Positions 8,627 to 16,209 of a stretch of DNA of 37,852 bases are shown here, one piece after another; positions within the stretch are counted from its first letter, which is position 1, and each line of letters opens with the position of its first letter. The position numbers and the translations under genes were made by a program. The stretch is from assembly GCF_016428805.1 (NCBI RefSeq), contig NZ_JAELTJ010000050.1, positions 1-37,852 of the forward strand, written 5' to 3'. Below the pieces are notes generated by a model, which was given only the letters and a program-made list of their open reading frames with translations, ran no database searches and was not told the origin of the DNA. This DNA is from Achromobacter sp. ASV32. GTDB lineage: Bacteria; Pseudomonadota; Gammaproteobacteria; Burkholderiales; Burkholderiaceae_B.

Positions 8627-10008
8627 GCCGCTTCTTCCCATGCACCAAAGGGCAAGCGCACCGAAATGCGCGTGCCGCCAGCCAAGCGCGTGACGCGCAG
8701 ACGGCCTTGAGTCGTTTTTATCAGATCCGCAACAATGCCCAACCCCATGCCCTCGCCATCGCTCGCCCCCCCTGTCAAGGCGCGGCGAGCGGCGGGGGGC
8801 AAGCCGCTGCCGGCATCGATCACGTGCAGCGTCAGCGCATCGGCTCGCGCGCGCGCGCACACCCGCACCAGCTCGCCGGGCGCGGACGCCTGAATCGCGT
8901 TGAGCACCAGGTTCAGCAATACCTGCCGGACGGCGCTGGCGGGCAGCGCGAGCCGGCGCTCCCCCATGCCTTCACAATGCAGTTCGACACGAACGCCGCC
9001 CCGGCTGGCCTGCGCGCCGGCCATCAGTCGGATATCGGCGATATCTTCTTCGCGCAACAAGGCGGCGCCGGGGCGGAACGTGCGCAGGCTGGCGTCCACC
9101 ACGGCCTGCAGCGCTTCGACGCCCCGCTCGATGAAGTCCAGCGACTCGGTGCGCACATCGCCGCGCTCGCCGAATTGCCTTAACGTCTGCACGGCGGTAC
9201 GCAGCCCGCCCAGCGGGTTGCGCACTTCGTGCGCAAGCGCCGCGGACATCCGCCCCAGCACCGCCTCGCGCTCGATGCGCGCATTGCGTTCGGTCAGCGC
9301 CTCGCGTTGCAATACGCTTTCAACCATCCAGTTGTACGCCGACAGCAGTTCCGTCAGCTCGGGGTCGGACGTTGCCACCTTCATGGGACGCAGGCGATCT
9401 TCCGGCCCGGCGCGCAGGGCCTCGGTGAGCGAAATGATCGGGCGTTGAAGCCGGCGCGCCATGCCGAAGCAAAGCACCGCCCCCATCAGGCTGATCGCCA
9501 GGCCCACCAGGCCCAATTCCCAGGCCAGCTCCTGGCGTTGCCTGAGAAAATCACTGACGTCGAGATTGGCGACCAAGGTGCCCAGCGCGGGCCGCGCGTC
9601 GTCCAGCAAGCGCCACGTCCACACCCCTTCCGAACGCAGGCTGACGAGCGTGCCGGACGTTTCTGCGAACGATGCCAGCGGAATCGCCTCGACCTCGGGG
9701 TAGCGCGCCACGTGCGCCAGCAGGCGATGATCGGCGGTGACCACGGCTAGCGTGCGGTCGACCACGCCCAGGTGCGTATCCAGCGCACGGTTGAGCGCAT
9801 CGACCATCTGCGCGCGGTCGCCGGCCCGCACCGCGGGCAGGATCGCCGCCGACAGCCCGTCCAGATATACCTGCCCCAGATTGGCGACCTGTCTGTCGAA
9901 CTGCCGCGACACGCCATGCAGCGCCAAGGAGATCAGCGCGGCGGAGATCACCAGAAACAGCAAAGAGACTGCAAGCGGAATTCGCGCGGTGAGGGAAAGA
10001 CGGAGCAT
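8623..10008 (-). CDS. Membrane sensor histidine kinase (partner of the NtrC-class regulator)
   Basis: The protein is 461 residues. Two membrane segments (about 8-30 and 164-184) enclose a roughly 130-residue periplasmic sensor region. A HAMP-like stretch (185-240), a dimerisation/phosphoacceptor helix with His260 in ALAHEVRNPLGG, and an ATPase domain with the N box (NLVLNAIQAS) and G boxes (DAGSGLP, GMGLGI) follow. It should autophosphorylate on His260 and pass phosphate to Asp56 of the regulator encoded immediately downstream with overlapping stop and start. With the divergent tctBA operon, the probable signal is an extracellular carboxylate or its loaded binding protein; the ligand is not known. 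Confidence 0.93.
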   Translation of the reverse strand: MLRLSLTARIPLAVSLLFLVISAALISLALHGVSRQFDRQVANLGQVYLDGLSAAILPAVRAGDRAQMVDALNRALDTHLGVVDRTLAVVTADHRLLAHVARYPEVEAIPLASFAETSGTLVSLRSEGVWTWRLLDDARPALGTLVANLDVSDFLRQRQELAWELGLVGLAISLMGAVLCFGMARRLQRPIISLTEALRAGPEDRLRPMKVATSDPELTELLSAYNWMVESVLQREALTERNARIEREAVLGRMSAALAHEVRNPLGGLRTAVQTLRQFGERGDVRTESLDFIERGVEALQAVVDASLRTFRPGAALLREEDIADIRLMAGAQASRGGVRVELHCEGMGERRLALPASAVRQVLLNLVLNAIQASAPGELVRVCARARADALTLHVIDAGSGLPPAARRALTGGASDGEGMGLGIVADLIKTTQGRLRVTRLAGGTRISVRLPFGAWEEAA

Positions 10009-10138
10009 GGCGGCGCGTTCGACACGACAAAAGGGCGATTATGCCTTGGCCGACTCGGCCCCGCATTTGCAAGAAATGGAAAATGCCAGGTGCCCGGGAA
10101 AATTTCATGCCAGGCCGCATTCAAGCGCAAAAATCGGC

Positions 10139-10204
10139 TTCGATGTTCACGTTTGTGAACATCGAAAGTGAACCGCTGTTCATATCTGTTCACGCGTGCG
10201 AACA
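10139..10204. promoter_or_regulatory. Tandem palindrome array upstream of tctBA (candidate enhancer/UAS)
   Basis: A 12-bp inverted repeat (10139-10150 with 10155-10166) has the core TGTTCAC-N4-GTGAACA. A second site, TGTTCAC-N4-GCGAACA (10187-10204), repeats the same geometry 43 bases downstream, about four helical turns. Two more half-sites, GTGAACC (10168-10174) and TGTTCAT (10177-10183), lie between them. Phased paired dyads 150-200 bases upstream of a target gene are typical of NtrC-class activator binding. The region sits between the kinase/regulator genes and tctB. The only sigma-54-like promoter I found has correct spacing but a weak -24 element (10252-10266, ending TTGCA). Confidence 0.65.
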
Positions 10205-10349
10205 GCCGCGTTCCCGGTTGCTGGTTTTCCCGTAGGATGCGCGCCAAACCGTGAAAGCAGATTGCAAGGCCCCCTCCTTAAAGTGCCCCTCCTTCGGCTT
10301 GCGACATCGCGCAGGCCGGAGCATATCGACAACAGACAGGGGGCAAGCC

Positions 10350-10835
10350 GTGGGCAGCACCATATTTTCCAGAAAGCGCGATCTATGGGGCGGTGCGTTC
10401 ATCGCCCTGTGCGGCGCGCTCACCATTTTTGAAGCAACGTCGTACAACATTGGAGAACTGGCTCGGATGGGTCCGGGCTACTTTCCGATGATGGTCGGTT
10501 GCTTTCTCGTTGCGCTAGGCATTTTGATCCCGCTCAGCCCGGACCCTGACGAAGTGCAGGACGAACTGATCGAGGAACAACTGCCGCAACCGACGCGCCG
10601 TGACCGCGTGCGCGGCATGGCGTGCATCGCGACAGGCATCGCGCTGTTCATTCTCCTGGGCAATTTCCTGGGATTCCTGCCGGCCACGTTCGCGCTGGTG
10701 TTTGTCTCGGCACTTGGCGATACGTCGAACTCCGTCAAATCGGCCGCCATCCTCGCGCTTGCGATGACCGTGTTCGGCGCGGTGGTGTTTTCATGGGCGC
10801 TGCAACTGCAGTTTCCGATGTTGCGCTGGGGGTAG
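10350..10835 (+). CDS. tctB: TctB-family small membrane subunit of a tripartite carboxylate transporter
   Basis: The protein is about 161 residues. Four membrane segments, the early NIGELARMGPGYFP motif (MGPGxFP is diagnostic of TctB) and the LGFLPAT segment identify the family. TctB is the small inner membrane subunit that works with TctA and a periplasmic TctC receptor in Na+-driven uptake of tri- or dicarboxylates. I chose the GTG at 10350 because an AGGGGG ribosome site lies 7 bases before it and the first membrane segment begins about 10 residues later. An earlier in-frame start at 10251 would add 33 unlikely residues. tctA follows after 3 bases. Confidence 0.9.
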   Translation: MGSTIFSRKRDLWGGAFIALCGALTIFEATSYNIGELARMGPGYFPMMVGCFLVALGILIPLSPDPDEVQDELIEEQLPQPTRRDRVRGMACIATGIALFILLGNFLGFLPATFALVFVSALGDTSNSVKSAAILALAMTVFGAVVFSWALQLQFPMLRWG

Positions 10836-10838
10836 GAA

Positions 10839-12359
10839 ATGGATCTGTTCGATAACGTATTGCATGGCTTTTCCGTGGCGTTGCAGTGGGACAACCTGCT
10901 GTGGTCGTTGTTTGGCGTCTTCATGGGCAACATGATCGGCGTCCTGCCGGGCATGGGCGTGCTGGCGGCCATTTCCATTCTGCTGCCGCTGACGTACGCG
11001 ATGACGCCGGTCGCCGCGCTGATGATGCTGGCCGGCATCTACTACGGCGCTCAATATGGCGGCGGCATTACCTGCATTCTGCTCAACCTGCCCGGCACGC
11101 CGTCCCACGCGGTGACGTGCCTGGACGGCAATCCGCTGGCCCGGCAAGGCAAGTCGGGATCCGCACTGTTCATGCTGGTCATGGCCTCGTTCGTCGGCGC
11201 CAGCGTGGGCATCATCATCATGATCCTGTTCTCGCCCCTGCTGGTCGAAGTGGCATTCCAGTTTGGCCCGGCGGAGTATTTTTCGATGATGATGCTGGGT
11301 CTGTTCGCCGGCGCCACGCTGGCCAAGGGCTCTGCCATCAAGGGCATCGCCATGGTCTTTCTCGGCTTGCTGCTGGGCGTGGTCGGCACCGATGTCAACA
11401 CCGGCACCATCCGCTACGGCTTCGGCGTCATCGAACTGAGCGATGGCGTGCCGCTGGTGGCGCTTGCCATGGGCCTGTTCGGACTGGCGGACTTCTTTGC
11501 CAACGTCAATCGCATCGGCAAGGCAACGACCGTGGGCGGCGGGCCCAAGATGTCGGTACGGCCGGAGCCGGGCGACATCAGGAAATCGGCGATGCCGATC
11601 GCGCGGGGCAGCGCCATCGGCGCCATTCTGGGCATCCTGCCGGGCACGGGTGCGACCATTGCATCATTCATGTCCTACGCAGTGGAAAAGCGCGTGTCCA
11701 AGACGCCCAAGCGCTTTGGCAACGGCGCCATTGAAGGCGTGGCGGGTCCGGAAGCGGCCAACAACTCGGCGGCTCAGACGAGCTTCATTCCCACCATGAG
11801 CCTGGGCATTCCCGGCGACTCGGTCATGGCCCTGATGCTGGGCGCGCTGATCATTCATGGCATCCAGCCCGGTCCGCAGATGGTCACCGAACATGCCGAT
11901 CTGTTTTGGGGGCTGATCGCCAGCTTCTGGATCGGCAACATCATGCTGGTGGTGATGAACCTGCCGCTGATCGGCATGTGGGCCAGGCTGCTCAAAGTGC
12001 CCTACAAGTATCTGTTCCCGTCCGCACTGTTCTTTGTGTGCGTCGGCGTCTACAGCACGAACAACAACCTGTTCGACGTGGGCATGGTGCTGGCGCTTGG
12101 CCTGGTGGGCTATCTGTTCCTGAAGCTGCGGTTCTCGCCCGCGCCCCTGTTGCTGGGTTTCGTTCTGGGTCCGATGGTCGAAGAGAACTTCCGCCGGGCA
12201 CTGCTGCTGTCTCGCGGCAGCATGAGCGTGTTCGTCGACCGCCCGATCAGCGCCGGCTTTGTCTACGCCATCCTGGCCCTAGCCATCTGGCTGGTGTTCT
12301 CGACGGTGCGCAACCGAAAGAGAGTTCGCGAGCTTGAGCAGGTCCAGCCGCAAGCTTGA
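10839..12359 (+). CDS. tctA: TctA-family large membrane subunit of a tripartite carboxylate transporter
   Basis: The protein is 506 residues with about 10-12 membrane segments, the usual size. Two copies of the family's GxLPGxG motif are present: [11 protein letters not shown] near residue 33 and [12 protein letters not shown] near residue 267. The [15 protein letters not shown] and [12 protein letters not shown] blocks are also diagnostic. It is the translocating subunit that takes solute from a periplasmic Bug/TctC receptor. The gene follows tctB by 3 bases. No receptor gene lies in this operon, unlike the classical tctCBA order. The nearest Bug genes in the window are 6 and 12 kb away in other clusters, so the partner may be one of these or encoded elsewhere. 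Confidence 0.95.
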   Translation: MDLFDNVLHGFSVALQWDNLLWSLFGVFMGNMIGVLPGMGVLAAISILLPLTYAMTPVAALMMLAGIYYGAQYGGGITCILLNLPGTPSHAVTCLDGNPLARQGKSGSALFMLVMASFVGASVGIIIMILFSPLLVEVAFQFGPAEYFSMMMLGLFAGATLAKGSAIKGIAMVFLGLLLGVVGTDVNTGTIRYGFGVIELSDGVPLVALAMGLFGLADFFANVNRIGKATTVGGGPKMSVRPEPGDIRKSAMPIARGSAIGAILGILPGTGATIASFMSYAVEKRVSKTPKRFGNGAIEGVAGPEAANNSAAQTSFIPTMSLGIPGDSVMALMLGALIIHGIQPGPQMVTEHADLFWGLIASFWIGNIMLVVMNLPLIGMWARLLKVPYKYLFPSALFFVCVGVYSTNNNLFDVGMVLALGLVGYLFLKLRFSPAPLLLGFVLGPMVEENFRRALLLSRGSMSVFVDRPISAGFVYAILALAIWLVFSTVRNRKRVRELEQVQPQA

Positions 12360-12385
12360 TCGCGTCGCGATGCCGCGCTGAAACT

Positions 12386-12410
12386 GGGGGGCCACGAGCG
12401 CCCCCCTTTT
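12386..12410 (+). terminator. Rho-independent terminator after tctA
   Basis: GGGGGGC (12386-12392) pairs with GCCCCCC (12400-12406) around a 7-base loop, followed directly by TTTT. It begins 27 bases after the tctA stop and precedes the next gene by 20 bases, so that gene may be expressed by read-through or from its own promoter. Confidence 0.8.
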
Positions 12411-12430
12411 CAATTGAAGGAGGGTGTCTC

Positions 12431-12922
12431 ATGAAACGATTGAAGCGGCATGGGGACGGCGATGCGCCCGGCGGTACGCTCACCGTGGTGCGCGCACTTG
12501 CCTTCGTGGAGTTCATCGAATTGCTCGAATTCAGCCACCTGCGCTTTGACCCGCCCACACACGGTTCGACGTCCACGCTGGTCGGCTCGCAGGAATGGAA
12601 GCGGCAGATCGAAGATGAGACCGCGCAACCGGGTTCGGTCTATGTCTGCACCACGCTGGATGCGTTGCATCACGCCGTGCTGGCGCCCGAGCACGCCGAA
12701 CTGAAAATCGACATGCCATCTGAAAGCCGCGTACGCCTGCGAACGCTGTCACGGCGACGCCCGCCCGCGGCCGAGCAGCCCTGCGTGCGGGTGGACCTGC
12801 AGGCGCTGATACGCCGCGTGCTGGTGCCGGCCAGCGCGCCTGCGCATCTATTCGATCTGGTCAGGCACGTGGTCATGACCCGCCTGTGGGTGGAGGTCGG
12901 ACGCGTGCCTTCCGGCAGATGA
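12431..12922 (+). CDS. Hypothetical protein downstream of tctA
   Basis: The predicted product has 163 residues, is soluble and Arg-rich in its second half, and has no signal peptide or membrane segment. I do not recognise a family. The start at 12431 has a very good ribosome site (AAGGAGGG, 7 bases before ATG), which supports a real translated gene. It follows the tctA terminator by 20 bases and is convergent with the LysR gene, whose stop is 28 bases away. Context could suggest a role linked to the transporter, but the intervening terminator weakens that. Confidence 0.65.
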   Translation: MKRLKRHGDGDAPGGTLTVVRALAFVEFIELLEFSHLRFDPPTHGSTSTLVGSQEWKRQIEDETAQPGSVYVCTTLDALHHAVLAPEHAELKIDMPSESRVRLRTLSRRRPPAAEQPCVRVDLQALIRRVLVPASAPAHLFDLVRHVVMTRLWVEVGRVPSGR

Positions 12923-12950
12923 CGCCCCCGGCGCACGGACATGCCGTCGG

Positions 12951-13808
12951 CTATCCCCGTACCACGCTCCTGAACGCCGCGGACAACGCGGCCAGCGCGG
13001 CCCGCGTTCTGGCGTCCTTGCTTCGGGTATGGAGCAGAACCGGCAGCCGCGGCAATTCGGGAAGCCGCAGTTTCGATCCGATATCCATGGCGCCGAACGG
13101 CAGCATTCTCGGCGCCAGCGCGGCCACGCCCAACCCCGCCATCACCGCCGCGGCCACGGCTGCCACGCCGCCACCGACAAAGACCTCGCGCCAGGGCACT
13201 TGCGCCGTGTCGAGCAGGCTCGCGGCCAGCGCACGCACCCCGCACGGCTCGGCAAGCGTGGCGAGCGGCAAAGGTTCGTCCGCCCGGTAATGCCAGCCCG
13301 GTGCCGCGAACCAACCGAGTTTTTCTTCGGCGACAAGCTCCCCGTCGCCGCGGCCTGCGTTCAGACGGACGATGACGCTGTCCAATTCGCGACGGTCGAA
13401 GCTTTGCAGCAGGTCGCCGGACGATCCGATCCGGATTTCGACCAACAACTCGGGGTCCTGCGCGTTCATGCGCGCGATCAAGCCGGGCAGTTCCGGTCCC
13501 GCGACGTGGTCACTGATGCCTACGGTAATACGCTGCCGTGAGCTGGAAAATGCGGCCAGGGCACGGTCATGGGCCGCCAGCAGTTCGCGCGCATGTTCGA
13601 GGAACATCGCCCCCGCGGCGGATAGCTCGACGTAACGGGGCGTGCGCTCGATCAGGCGGAGGTCAAGCCGCTCTTCAAGCCGCTTGAGCTTCAGGCTGAT
13701 TCCGGCCTGCGTCGTCTGCATGGCCTGCGCGGCCCGCGTAAAGCTTCCAAGCTCGGCGATGCGGACGAAGGCTTTCACGGCATCCAGATCCAGCGCATGC
13801 GTAGTCAT
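12951..13808 (-). CDS. LysR-family regulator (divergent from tautomerase)
   Basis: The protein is 285 residues, slightly short for the family. The N-terminal HTH includes GSFTRAAQAMQTTQAGISLKL and is followed by the linker helix and a two-lobed effector domain. It lies divergent from a tautomerase gene across 87 bases. This gap contains a long palindrome overlapping the regulator's own start codon and a T-N11-A box, both consistent with autoregulation and control of the tautomerase. The effector is unknown. Confidence 0.93.
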   Translation of the reverse strand: MTTHALDLDAVKAFVRIAELGSFTRAAQAMQTTQAGISLKLKRLEERLDLRLIERTPRYVELSAAGAMFLEHARELLAAHDRALAAFSSSRQRITVGISDHVAGPELPGLIARMNAQDPELLVEIRIGSSGDLLQSFDRRELDSVIVRLNAGRGDGELVAEEKLGWFAAPGWHYRADEPLPLATLAEPCGVRALAASLLDTAQVPWREVFVGGGVAAVAAAVMAGLGVAALAPRMLPFGAMDIGSKLRLPELPRLPVLLHTRSKDARTRAALAALSAAFRSVVRG

Positions 13809-13830
13809 TTCAGATGATTATCATTGAAAT
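13807..13830. promoter_or_regulatory. Palindrome overlapping the LysR start codon
   Basis: ATTTCA-g-ATGAT-T-ATCAT-TGAAAT reads almost perfectly as an inverted repeat (11-bp arms with one extra base). Its left end includes part of the LysR start codon (complement of 13806-13808). Binding here would block expression of the regulator gene, so it is a plausible autorepression operator. The central part resembles half of a Fur box but not the flanks. Confidence 0.5.
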
Positions 13831-13832
13831 AA

Positions 13833-13847
13833 ATACGCATATCGTAT
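13833..13847. promoter_or_regulatory. Candidate LysR-type T-N11-A box
   Basis: ATACG-CATAT-CGTAT is a 5-bp inverted repeat containing T-N11-A (13834-13846), the hallmark of LysR-family recognition sites. It lies 49 bases before the tautomerase start and 25 bases before the divergent LysR start. Confidence 0.5.
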
Positions 13848-13895
13848 CAGAATGATTAGTATGGAGCGGCACTCACAAACAGGAGATAACCCGCT

Positions 13896-14276
13896 ATGCC
13901 ACTCGTTCACATATCGATGCGCACCGGCAAGACGCCCGCCTATAGACAGGCCATCTTCGACAGCGTCTACCAGGCGCTGCGTGACACGTTCGACGTTCCC
14001 GAAGACGACCAGTTCATGACCCTGACCCAGCATGAAGCGGCGGACTTTCGCTACGGGAAGTCCTACCTGGGCGTTGCCCGCAGCGATGACCTGGTGTTTA
14101 TCCAGATCACCGCCAATAACACCCGCACCCTGGAACAGAAGAAAGCGCTGTTTGCGCGGATCGCCGCGCTGCTTGGCGAAAACCCCGGTATGCGCCCGGA
14201 GGATGTATTCGTGAACCTGGTAGAGGTTGCGAAAGAGAACTGGTCGCTGGGTAACGGGCTGGCGCAATATGCGTAG
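13896..14276 (+). CDS. Tautomerase-superfamily protein
   Basis: The protein is 126 residues. It begins Met-Pro-Leu-Val-His, so removal of Met would expose the N-terminal proline that is the catalytic base in 4-oxalocrotonate tautomerase/MIF-superfamily enzymes. Its length (twice a 4-OT monomer) and the late VFVNLVEVAKENWSLGNG block match the tautomerase_2-type group, where the conserved ENWS segment is typical. It should catalyse keto-enol tautomerisation or a related dehalogenase or hydratase-like reaction in the cytosol; the substrate is unknown. An AGGAG ribosome site lies about 11 bases upstream. The divergent LysR gene is the likely regulator. Confidence 0.88.
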   Translation: MPLVHISMRTGKTPAYRQAIFDSVYQALRDTFDVPEDDQFMTLTQHEAADFRYGKSYLGVARSDDLVFIQITANNTRTLEQKKALFARIAALLGENPGMRPEDVFVNLVEVAKENWSLGNGLAQYA

Positions 14277-14307
14277 GCGCCGAGGCGCCGCAGGTTGCTG
14301 ATTCCTG

Positions 14308-15207
14308 TCAGGGGGCTGCGGTGCCGCCGGCCGGCATCGCAAAGCCCTGCTCGCGCAAGAACTTCGCCACTATGGGCTGCCACTTCTGCGGCGAATGCGT
14401 AAACAGGCTGTGGCCGTTCTCGCCATCGGGTCCCATCGGCACGAAGGTGGCATGGCCGCCCGCCTGGTTATAGGCGGCCACCCATTGCCTGGGCCAGTCC
14501 GGGCCCCAGTACAGGTCGTTTTCCGTGTAGATCCACAGCATCGGCACGCGGGTCGTCTGGCCGTAGGCGGCATAGGTGGCCTGCAGACGATCGGGTCCGC
14601 AGGATTTGCCGGGCGAGCGCACCGGGTCGCCGCCCGCGCCGCCGGCGAAGTTGATGGCCGCCTTCACGCCCGGCGGGTTCTGCGCCGCCAGCGCCACGGT
14701 CGAGCCGCCCCCCACCGATTGGCCCAGCACCACGATATGGGACGCGTCGACGTCCGGGCGCTGCGCCATCGCCCGCACCACTTGCCCGATCTGGCTGGCC
14801 GCGCGGTCGAACGTGAGCGTGAAGCGCCGGTCGGCGCAGTGGCCGCTGCCCTCCAGGTCTGGCCCGCCGGTCACGCCGTAGCCCAGCCGCACCGGCACGG
14901 CCACGACAAAACCGGCGTCGGCGAAGAACTGCGACGCGGCTGCGTAGCGCGCCCGGCCCAGCTTGGCGCGGCCGGCCGGGTCGCCGGCCCGGCCGTGGTT
15001 GATCACGACCAGGGGGTGCTTGCCCGGTGCGGCGGGCGTGAACACCGTCACGACCAGATCGCCGGCGGCCATGCCGCCGTTGTCCAGCGCCACGGTCACC
15101 GGCACTTTCTGCACGCTTTCGTTGGCCGCCAGCTTGGGCGGCGGCGCGGCGCAAGCCGTCAACAGTCCAACGCTTGCGATCATCGCGATTCTTGACCATG
15201 CACCCAT
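14308..15207 (-). CDS. Lipoprotein alpha/beta-hydrolase (dienelactone hydrolase-like)
   Basis: The protein is 299 residues. The N-terminus is a lipoprotein signal with lipobox LLTAC (Cys19), so it is probably membrane-anchored on the periplasmic side. The hydrolase fold shows PLVVINHGRAG near residue 70, a GQSVGGG nucleophile elbow near residue 163, an acidic YTENDLYWG segment, and the late NGHSLF block likely to hold the catalytic His. The family hydrolyses ester or lactone bonds; substrate unknown. It is divergent from the crotonase gene across about 200 bases and convergent with the tautomerase gene. Confidence 0.87.
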   Translation of the reverse strand: MGAWSRIAMIASVGLLTACAAPPPKLAANESVQKVPVTVALDNGGMAAGDLVVTVFTPAAPGKHPLVVINHGRAGDPAGRAKLGRARYAAASQFFADAGFVVAVPVRLGYGVTGGPDLEGSGHCADRRFTLTFDRAASQIGQVVRAMAQRPDVDASHIVVLGQSVGGGSTVALAAQNPPGVKAAINFAGGAGGDPVRSPGKSCGPDRLQATYAAYGQTTRVPMLWIYTENDLYWGPDWPRQWVAAYNQAGGHATFVPMGPDGENGHSLFTHSPQKWQPIVAKFLREQGFAMPAGGTAAP

Positions 15208-15323
15208 GTTGACCTCGTCAGGAACAGGCTCGCCGCCCGGGTAGCCGCAAGACTACTCCCGCGGCGGACGGGCCGCCATTACCGCGAACCCCACCCGGCC
15301 GATTCATTCCACCTCAGACTTAT

Positions 15324-15336
15324 TCCATGAAAATTA
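15324..15336 (+). promoter_or_regulatory. LysR-type box A upstream of the crotonase gene
   Basis: TCCATGAAAATTA fits T-N11-A and lies 73 bases before the crotonase start. It matches 12 of 13 bases of box B at 18412-18424 in front of the Bug receptor gene. The lysR gene lies between these two transcription units, so its product is the natural candidate to bind both. Confidence 0.55.
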
Positions 15337-15408
15337 CTTGTTTGTCGTGATCAACGGCCGGGCCTAGGATGGCTGGCAACGCCAACGATTCCACGGAAGA
15401 CACTTGCC

Positions 15409-16209
15409 ATGAGCCCCCCCATTCCCGCCTTTCCCCATAGCCTGATCCAGCGCGACGCGCGCGGCGTCTACACGTTGCAGATCCACGACGCCAAGAGCCT
15501 GAACATCCTGGCCACGCCCGTGACCCTGGGCCTGACGCAAGCGGTGCGCTGGATCGCCGCGCAAACCGACGCCCGCGCGCTAGTGATCCGCGGCAGCGGC
15601 GACAAGGCCTTCGTGGGCGGCGCCAATATCTATGAGATGGCCGAACTGGACCCGGCCGGCGGCCGCGCCTTCATCACCAACCTGCGCCACCTGTGCGACG
15701 CGGTGCGCGACGTGCCCGTGCCCACCATCGCCCGCCTGCCCGGCTTCTGCCTGGGCGCCGGCATGGAACTGGCGGCGGCTTGCGACATCCGCCTGGGGTC
15801 GCGCGACGGCGTGTTCGGCATGCCGGAAGTGCATGTGGGCATACCCTCCGTGATCCACGCCGTGCTGCTGCCGGCGCTGATCGGCCCGGGCGCCACCAAC
15901 TGGCTGCTGTTGACCGGCGCCACCGTCGACGCCGAGCAGGCGCTGCGCTGGGGCTTCCTGCAATTCCTGTGCGATGCGGGGGCCGAGGCGCTGGATGACC
16001 TGATCGAACGCACCGTCGGCGCCATCGCCGCTTGCGGCCCGCTGGCCGTGCGCTCGCAAAAGGCGCTGCTGCGCTATTGGGAAACATCCACCGTCGAGGC
16101 CGGCCTGGACCGCAGCGTGGATGCCTTCGGCGCCGCCTTCACCACCGACGAGCCGCGCCGTCACATGGCGCCCTTCCTGGCCCGCAAGCGCGCCCCGGAG
16201 GCGCAATGA
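15409..16209 (+). CDS. Enoyl-CoA hydratase/isomerase (crotonase) family protein
   Basis: The protein is 266 residues with a typical crotonase fold. GDKAFVGGANIYEM (about 65-78) and PGFCLGAGMELAAACDIR (about 111-128) form the oxyanion hole. The GMPEVHVGIPS block (about 140-150) carries the Glu normally used for catalysis, but the second acidic position is not clear. It acts on an acyl-CoA in the cytosol, probably by hydration or isomerisation. Its stop overlaps the start of the CoA-transferase gene (ATGA at 16206-16209), so the two are translationally coupled. Substrate activation by the CoA transferase followed by hydration is the logical order, as inference. Confidence 0.92.
   Translation: MSPPIPAFPHSLIQRDARGVYTLQIHDAKSLNILATPVTLGLTQAVRWIAAQTDARALVIRGSGDKAFVGGANIYEMAELDPAGGRAFITNLRHLCDAVRDVPVPTIARLPGFCLGAGMELAAACDIRLGSRDGVFGMPEVHVGIPSVIHAVLLPALIGPGATNWLLLTGATVDAEQALRWGFLQFLCDAGAEALDDLIERTVGAIAACGPLAVRSQKALLRYWETSTVEAGLDRSVDAFGAAFTTDEPRRHMAPFLARKRAPEAQ

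Noticed and set aside
13811..13829. Fur-box-like core (ATGATTATCAT) before lysR
   Set aside because: Only the central 11 bases fit. The flanks fit a different, longer palindrome, and neither neighbouring gene has an iron-related role.
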